Assembly (NCBI RefSeq): GCF_039851965.1
Contig: NZ_CP156674.1
Coordinates: 558,001-622,000 of the forward strand
DNA: 64,000 nucleotides
Direction: 5' to 3'
Source of the DNA: Pseudalkalibacillus hwajinpoensis
Lineage (GTDB): Bacteria; Bacillota; Bacilli; Bacillales; Guptibacillaceae
The translations under genes were made by a program, and so were the position numbers. The notes below the pieces were generated by a model. The model saw nothing but the letters and a program-made list of their open reading frames with translations, ran no database searches and was not told where the DNA came from. This document shows, piece after piece, positions 59,727 through 64,000 of this stretch (its first letter is position 1; every line of letters begins with the position of its first letter).

Positions 59727-60003
59727 ACTTTTCACCTCATCCTTTCATTCATAAAGAGATAGATTATTGAATTGCAGTAAGCAATAGTGAGTGGGTCGTT
59801 CAGTTTACAGACATCACTAGCATGTCCATTTCAACCTTATTAAATGACTGTTTGCATTCATTAAATTTGCTTCACTAGACAACACTCAATGTCATACCCT
59901 TAATTCTGAAGAAATAATCCCTGGCGCTATGTATTACTGTGTTAAATGGTCTGTATCAGTAAGTTTAAGGGAGTGCTTCTCTTCATGAGTAAGTTCGTTT
60001 TTA
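59727..60003 (-). other. Long untranslated leader of the pdh operon
   Basis: About 270 bases lie between the predicted promoter start and the pdhA start codon. No reading frame with a ribosome site, terminator or riboswitch-like architecture was recognised. The segment is AT-rich with several short repeats of the form AACTTACTG. Confidence 0.4.
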
Positions 60004-60032
60004 AGTTTACAATACAGTAAGTTTCAAGTCAA
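60004..60032 (-). promoter_or_regulatory. Candidate sigma-A promoter of pdhABCD
   Basis: TTGACT (60027-60032) and TAAACT (60004-60009) on the minus strand are separated by 17 bases. The -10 is weak (4 of 6), so other promoters closer to pdhA are possible. Confidence 0.5.
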
Positions 60033-60149
60033 TTAATTGATTTATAAATCCATTTCGGACCATTATACTTAAACTGTTACAATCCATTTGCTTCAACTGT
60101 ATCAGTTCTGAAGCCTGGAGAATGTTTACACAAATTATTTTCAAGACAC

Positions 60150-60180
60150 AAAAAAACCGCTCATATGAGCGGTTTGCAGT
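60150..60180 (-). terminator. Terminator after ykyA
   Basis: AAACCGCTCAT and ATGAGCGGTTT form an 11-bp stem; TTTTTTTG follows on the minus strand. Confidence 0.85.
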
Positions 60181-60181
60181 A

Positions 60182-60850
60182 TTATTCGTAATTCACATTC
60201 AACTCTGCTGCTTTATAGAAAGCTCTTTTTGCTTCATTAAATTCTGTCGTATACGTATTAAACGCATCTTTTTGTTCTGCAACTTTACTATATTGCTCGT
60301 TTACCCCTTTAATCTGTTCTTGAAGCTGCTCAAGCGTAAGCTCTTTATCTTGAAGAGAGCTATATAGCTTTTTATCCTGCTCTACTGCAGCTTTATATTC
60401 TTTACTTAACTGCTGATATGCTTTATAACGCTTATCCATCTTATCAATTAGCGTATTTGCAGCTTCTTTGGCAGCATCAGATTCAAGATCTTCTGCTAAG
60501 TCTTTAACTTCTTCAAATTCTTCGTACGCTTTATCAATGCTTTCTTTTTCTTTCTTTAAATACTCCAGTCGTTTATCCGTATATTCTTCAGCTTCCTTAG
60601 AAAGCGATTCGATTTTATTAAATTCATCCATGCTAAGTGCTACAATTTCATTATAGAGCTCCTGCTCTTTTTTCTCCGCTTTAGCCAGCGGCTCTTGCTG
60701 TTCTCTAAATTGATCCTCTAAAGCCACAGCCTCTTCTAAATGATCATACATTTTTTCTTCAGTACTACCACCAAATTGACAGCCTGCTAACCCAGCAAGT
60801 AGAAAACAGTAAAAAACTGAAATAATCCCCATTCGATATTTTCGAAACAA
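60182..60850 (-). CDS. ykyA: Cell-wall-binding lipoprotein YkyA
   Basis: The 222-residue product has a lipobox LAGLAGC with the lipid cysteine at about residue 24 and a mature part that is almost entirely coiled coil, rich in Glu and Lys. This is the YkyA family, encoded upstream of pdhA in B. subtilis, as here. The TTG at 60850 is 7 bases after GGGGGG; the open frame extends to 60874 without better support. Function is unknown beyond surface attachment. Confidence 0.9.
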   Translation of the reverse strand: MFRKYRMGIISVFYCFLLAGLAGCQFGGSTEEKMYDHLEEAVALEDQFREQQEPLAKAEKKEQELYNEIVALSMDEFNKIESLSKEAEEYTDKRLEYLKKEKESIDKAYEEFEEVKDLAEDLESDAAKEAANTLIDKMDKRYKAYQQLSKEYKAAVEQDKKLYSSLQDKELTLEQLQEQIKGVNEQYSKVAEQKDAFNTYTTEFNEAKRAFYKAAELNVNYE

Positions 60851-61133
60851 AATAAGTCCCCCCCACATATCCAATTCATACCAATGTTTTTTTATCCTTG
60901 ATTACTATACCATAATACATTCCTCAATAGAATAGTTCATTTTCAAGACTGTTCCATTTTACTAGTAACGGATTCGGTAATTCATACATTTATTTATTAA
61001 GGTGAAAGATTTCCTGTTTAAGGGTGGTATGCTAAACTACAACTGAAAGTTTTTAATTTCTTTTACTTTAAACCTACCGCGAAGTTGAATATACTTATTT
61101 AAGTGAAGGTTTTGAATAGGAGTGAATGGTTAC

Positions 61134-61676
61134 ATGTTAACAATGAAAGATATTCGCAGAGAAGGCGATCCCATTTTAGAGAAGCAAGCAGATGAAGTAG
61201 TTCCTCCTGGAACAGACGAAGAAAAAAAGACGCTCCGCGAGATGCTGGAGTTCTTAAAGAACAGTCAAGACCCAGAAGCAGCTATTAAATACGAACTTCG
61301 TTCTGGCATAGGTCTTGCTGCACCTCAAATAGGAATAGGCAAACGTATGATTGCGATTCACGTAACAGATCATAAAGGGACGTTATACAGCTTCGGTATT
61401 ATGAACCCTAAAATTATTAGTCACTCAGTGGAGAAAACATACCTGGATGGCGGTGAAGGTTGTCTCTCTGTTGACCGCGAAATACCTGGAGCTGTACCAC
61501 GCTATGCGCGGATCACAGTTAAAGGCATAGATGCTGATGGAAATTCTGTTAAGCTTCGCTTAAAAGGACTGCCCTCCATCGTCGTGCAACACGAAATCGA
61601 TCATCTAGACGGCATCATGTTTTATGATCGAATTGATAATGAAGAAGCAAACGGACTTTCTCCATTAACTAGATAA
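61134..61676 (+). CDS. def: Peptide deformylase (DefB-type)
   Basis: The 180-residue metalloenzyme removes the formyl group from nascent chains. All three motifs are present: GIGLAAPQIG near residue 59-68, GEGCLSVD with the metal cysteine, and VQHEIDHLDG with the histidine pair. Insertions relative to the E. coli enzyme place it in the Gram-positive class. I chose the ATG at 61134 with GGAGTG 10 bases upstream, giving the family start MLTMKDI; the frame begins earlier at 61122. It is divergent from ykyA, the same neighbour as in B. subtilis. Confidence 0.96.
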   Translation: MLTMKDIRREGDPILEKQADEVVPPGTDEEKKTLREMLEFLKNSQDPEAAIKYELRSGIGLAAPQIGIGKRMIAIHVTDHKGTLYSFGIMNPKIISHSVEKTYLDGGEGCLSVDREIPGAVPRYARITVKGIDADGNSVKLRLKGLPSIVVQHEIDHLDGIMFYDRIDNEEANGLSPLTR

Positions 61677-61689
61677 ACTTACTTATTCA

Positions 61690-61723
61690 AAAAAGGATTG
61701 CGCTAAATGCGCGATCCTTTTCT
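61690..61723 (+). terminator. Terminator after def
   Basis: AAAAGGATTGCGC and GCGCGATCCTTTT form a stem with one mismatch; it also faces the end of the convergent HAD gene. Confidence 0.75.
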
Positions 61724-61724
61724 A

Positions 61725-62501
61725 TTAAAGCAAGCCTGCTTTTTGCAGCCCTTTTTGAATCCCATTTTGATCAACAGGGTCGGTTATGAGATCCGCCACC
61801 TTTTTTACTTCATTATAGGCATTTCCCATCGCAATACCAGTACCAGCAAATTGAAGCATTTCAATATCGTTGAGTGCATCTCCAAACGCATAGGTGTTTT
61901 CACGTTTGAAACCAAGGTGCTTAATCATAGCCTCGATTCCTCTTGCTTTTGAACCTCCTGGTGGTATAACGTCCATAGAGAAATCATGCCAGCGAATAAA
62001 ATCAAGGTTTCCATAAGAGTTTCTATAGTTCGCTTCTTCTTTGCTTTCGCAAAATAATAAAGCTTGATAAATATCACGAGAATGATAATAAGAAGGATCA
62101 AAACCCGGATAGTGCATTTTTAGATCATCCATACTTCTTATAATGTGAGAGTGTTGGTCATGATTACTCATCATGGCTTCATGATCTAGAAAGACCATTG
62201 GGTGTCCCTTCTCTTTCGCTGCTTCTTCTAATGAAGTGATTTCTTCTTTACTGAGCGGATTTGTTAGAACAATGTCCTCATTATGCATGACGTATTGTCC
62301 GTTAAAACTTATAAAAGTATCGATTCCAAGGTCTTCACGAAGATCAGTGAACATAAAGGGTGCTCTACCAGTTGCGATGGCCACGTGGATACCATTATTA
62401 GTAAGTTCTTTTAATGAAGCTCTTGTAGAAGCTGGAATTTGTTTCTCATGATCGAGCAATGTTCCATCAATATCAAAGAATACAATTTTTTCATTGTTCA
62501 T
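61725..62501 (-). CDS. Cof-type HAD-IIB phosphatase
   Basis: The 258-residue protein is a HAD phosphatase with motif I FFDIDGTLLD (aspartates in residues 9-11), the IIB cap domain in the middle, and the late motif AFGDALNDIEMLQFAG. Such enzymes dephosphorylate sugar phosphates or cofactors. The substrate is unknown. The ATG at 62501 follows AGGTGA; the frame extends further to 62600 without a site. It is followed closely by the EamA gene upstream on the same strand. Confidence 0.88.
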   Translation of the reverse strand: MNNEKIVFFDIDGTLLDHEKQIPASTRASLKELTNNGIHVAIATGRAPFMFTDLREDLGIDTFISFNGQYVMHNEDIVLTNPLSKEEITSLEEAAKEKGHPMVFLDHEAMMSNHDQHSHIIRSMDDLKMHYPGFDPSYYHSRDIYQALLFCESKEEANYRNSYGNLDFIRWHDFSMDVIPPGGSKARGIEAMIKHLGFKRENTYAFGDALNDIEMLQFAGTGIAMGNAYNEVKKVADLITDPVDQNGIQKGLQKAGLL

Positions 62502-62524
62502 CTTTTTCACCTGTCTTTTTGAAT

Positions 62525-63430
62525 TTATGCAGATTTTTTCATTAACGTTTGTCCTGAACCATTTGTTCGCCCTGACAAATAAACACCCGCAAAGATACAT
62601 AACAATCCAACGATCATTGGTAGCGTTATGATTTCATTCAAATAAACGCTCCCCCAGATTAGGGCGGTTACAGGCACGAGGTAGGTAACAAGCGTTGCAA
62701 ACTCTGCACTTCCTTTTTGAATCATATAATAGAAAAGTAAGTATGCGATCCCCGAACCAAGTATACCAAGACCAAATAGCGATATTAGAATATCACGTTG
62801 AAGGAGTGGCGTAAACTGAACAGACCCACCACCAGTAATAATCATTATAATAAGACCACCTAAGGCACCAAATGAAAGAGTTATGAATGCGAGAATATCA
62901 ACGGATACCCCTTTTAAGTGATGCTTAGTATATTGAGAAGCGAATCCATAGCATGCGGTGGCAATGAGCATAGGAAGAATGCCACGCCAATCCTCTTCAA
63001 ATAAAGCATTTAGATCTAGATCAATTAAAAAAAGAATACCTATGAAGCCTACGCCAACACCCAACCACTGTTTTTTATAAAGGTTACGGCTAAAGAAAAT
63101 AGCGCCTAGCACACTCGTGAAGAGAGGAGTTGTCGCATTCAAAGTAGCTGCAAGACTACTCGAAATCCGTTCTTCACTAAGCGCAATCATCCCCCAGGGA
63201 ACAAGCGCATTCAGCAAACCAACCAGAAGCAAGCTTCTCCATGGCAGGTTCCGTTTTACTTCTTTTAGCCTGCCTCTTATTACTAAATAAAGAAAGATCG
63301 CCAATGCACCAAGGAGACAGCGGTAAAACACTACTCCCCATGGTCCTAAAACAGGAACAAGCAATTTAATAAACATAAAAGACATGCCCCATATCAAACT
63401 TAATGAGAACAGAGCTGAAAACAGTCTCAT
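62525..63430 (-). CDS. EamA/DMT-family transporter
   Basis: The 301-residue product has ten membrane helices in two EamA repeats (about residues 5-135 and 148-285), with the repeated glycine- and proline-rich turns (GALAIFLYL, GAIFFSRNLYKKQWLGVGVGFIG, VTALIWGSVYLNE). Such proteins export amino acids or metabolites; the substrate is unknown. The ATG follows GGAGGGG. It is 23 bases upstream of the HAD gene and likely co-transcribed. Confidence 0.88.
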   Translation of the reverse strand: MRLFSALFSLSLIWGMSFMFIKLLVPVLGPWGVVFYRCLLGALAIFLYLVIRGRLKEVKRNLPWRSLLLVGLLNALVPWGMIALSEERISSSLAATLNATTPLFTSVLGAIFFSRNLYKKQWLGVGVGFIGILFLIDLDLNALFEEDWRGILPMLIATACYGFASQYTKHHLKGVSVDILAFITLSFGALGGLIIMIITGGGSVQFTPLLQRDILISLFGLGILGSGIAYLLFYYMIQKGSAEFATLVTYLVPVTALIWGSVYLNEIITLPMIVGLLCIFAGVYLSGRTNGSGQTLMKKSA

Positions 63431-63583
63431 AGCTCCCCTCCTCCAATGAGTGATTTACAACCTTATGTTACATGAAAAGGAAATTTATGTCTCTCAACAC
63501 ACATCCCCATCTTTTCCCAAACTAATTAGCGATTAGCTGTTAAATACTATAAGCAGACACGAAAAAAGGAAAGGATGATCAAA

Positions 63584-63664
63584 ATGTATCGAAAATTAAA
63601 ACGAAAATTAAAGAACTCGTGGAGAAACATGCTTTTACCGCAACCCAAATATATGATTGAATAA
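63584..63664 (+). CDS. Possible small basic peptide
   Basis: A 26-codon frame beginning at ATG 8 bases after AAAGGA reads MYRKLKRKLKNSW and ends PKYMIE. The composition is strongly basic. It has no recognised family, and conservation is unknown, so it may be a chance frame. Confidence 0.3.
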   Translation: MYRKLKRKLKNSWRNMLLPQPKYMIE

Positions 63665-63725
63665 GTAATAATAGGGATAAAATCGTGCAAATTCTCCTAA
63701 TTATCGTGGAAAATTTATTAGAAAC

Positions 63726-63754
63726 ATGAAAAAGAAACCAATTTCCTATATAAT
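63726..63754 (+). promoter_or_regulatory. Candidate promoter of rpoY
   Basis: A perfect -10 TATAAT (63749-63754) is 17 bases from ATGAAA (63726-63731), which matches four of six -35 positions. Confidence 0.5.
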
Positions 63755-63799
63755 AAACGAAGATGCACACAAATTGTCTGAGTTAAGGAGAGATTTAGA

Positions 63800-64000
63800 A
63801 TGATTTATAAGGTTTTTTATCAAGATACGAAAAGGGAGGTTCCTGTAAGAGAGCGAACAAAGAGCCTTTACGTAGAGGCTAATTCTGAACGGGAAGTTCG
63901 CTTCAAATTAAAGGAACGCAACCTTAATATCGAATTTATTCAAACCGTAGAAGATGACTTTCTTGAGTTTGAGCAAAAATCAGAGCACTTTGAATTGGAG
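63800..64000 (+). CDS. rpoY: RNA polymerase epsilon subunit RpoY, truncated by the window edge
   Basis: The visible 67 codons begin MIYKVFYQDTKREVPVRERT and match the small epsilon subunit (YkzG, about 69 residues) that binds Firmicute RNA polymerase near the secondary channel. The ATG at 63800 has AAGGAG 9 bases upstream. Only two or three codons should be missing. In B. subtilis rnjA (RNase J1) follows, so it probably lies just beyond the window. Confidence 0.92.
   Translation, partial: MIYKVFYQDTKREVPVRERTKSLYVEANSEREVRFKLKERNLNIEFIQTVEDDFLEFEQKSEHFELE

Larger units (their letters stand above)
63431..63799. other. Intergenic region before rpoY
   Basis: Apart from a possible 26-codon frame (63584-63664) and the rpoY promoter (63726-63754), I see nothing definite in these 369 AT-rich bases. 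Confidence 0.35.

Noticed and set aside
60122..60367. Plus-strand frame over the ykyA gene
   Set aside because: It is a shadow of the coiled-coil lipoprotein gene on the other strand, with no ribosome site.
1..64000. CRISPR array, prophage, transposase or toxin-antitoxin system
   Set aside because: I looked for spaced direct repeats, integrase or transposase motifs and small paired genes and found none; the gene order is core genome.

Overview
The window is a contiguous piece of chromosome from an aerobic, endospore-forming member of the Bacillaceae. The evidence is gene content and order. Nearly every block matches the Bacillus subtilis yll/ylb, cta, yla, ykt and pdh neighbourhoods, and sporulation genes (gerR/ylbO, ylbJ, ylbD, ylaJ, a YtvI-like gene) are spread through it. 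Starts follow low-GC Gram-positive rules: strong AGGAGG-type ribosome sites, frequent TTG and GTG starts, and compact hairpin-plus-T-tract terminators. I see no prophage, transposase, CRISPR array, tRNA or rRNA.

Layout. 1-3.6 kb: start of the division/cell-wall cluster (rsmH edge, mraZ) with bshC, a DUF3397 gene and a ketopantoate reductase. 3.7-6.9 kb: a three-gene biotin-dependent acyl-CoA carboxylase operon (biotin carboxylase, free-standing biotin carrier, carboxyltransferase). 7.2-25.6 kb: the ylb cluster (ylbP to ylbB analogues), carrying L32, tmcAL, a SepM-type protease, a patatin-like protein, ylbJ, coaD, rsmD, ylbG, ricF, ylbE, ylbD, CAP-domain proteins and a YugN-CBS fusion. Between rsmD and the next gene lies a structured small RNA that I identify as csfG, with a sigma-F/G-like promoter. 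25.8-33.1 kb: a YtvI-like permease, the caa3 oxidase operon ctaBCDEF and divergent ctaA. 33.1-46.8 kb: the yla block (pyc, ftsW, a small M50 protease, ylaN, glsA, ylaL, phoH/ylaK, ylaJ, ylaI, ylaH, typA, ylaF). 46.9-52.6 kb: the ykt block (GNAT, inositol monophosphatase, ykzI, yktB, yktA), a nitronate monooxygenase, speA and the SR1 RNA with its peptide gene SR1P. 52.8-64 kb: a DUF1885-like gene, a deacetylase lipoprotein, pdhABCD, ykyA, a peptide deformylase, a HAD phosphatase, an EamA transporter and the 5' part of rpoY.

Functional links. Central carbon flow dominates the second half: pyruvate dehydrogenase and pyruvate carboxylase set the fate of pyruvate, the caa3 oxidase with heme A synthesis (ctaA, ctaB) handles respiration, and SR1/SR1P sits under a sigma-A promoter with a cre-like CcpA site. 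The first half is dominated by envelope and spore-associated functions, translation housekeeping (L32, RsmD, TmcAL, Def) and cofactor supply (PanE, CoaD, BshC).

The window is mostly ordinary core genome. The items most worth a second look are the csfG locus, the YugN-CBS fusion, a membrane gene split by an apparent -1 frameshift at 43.5 kb, a dispersed short intergenic element at 7.1, 52.4 and 54.8 kb, 10-bp-phased MraZ boxes before mraZ, the SR1 regulatory region, and a perfect inverted repeat in the speA leader. I found no clear example of a wholly new multi-gene system.
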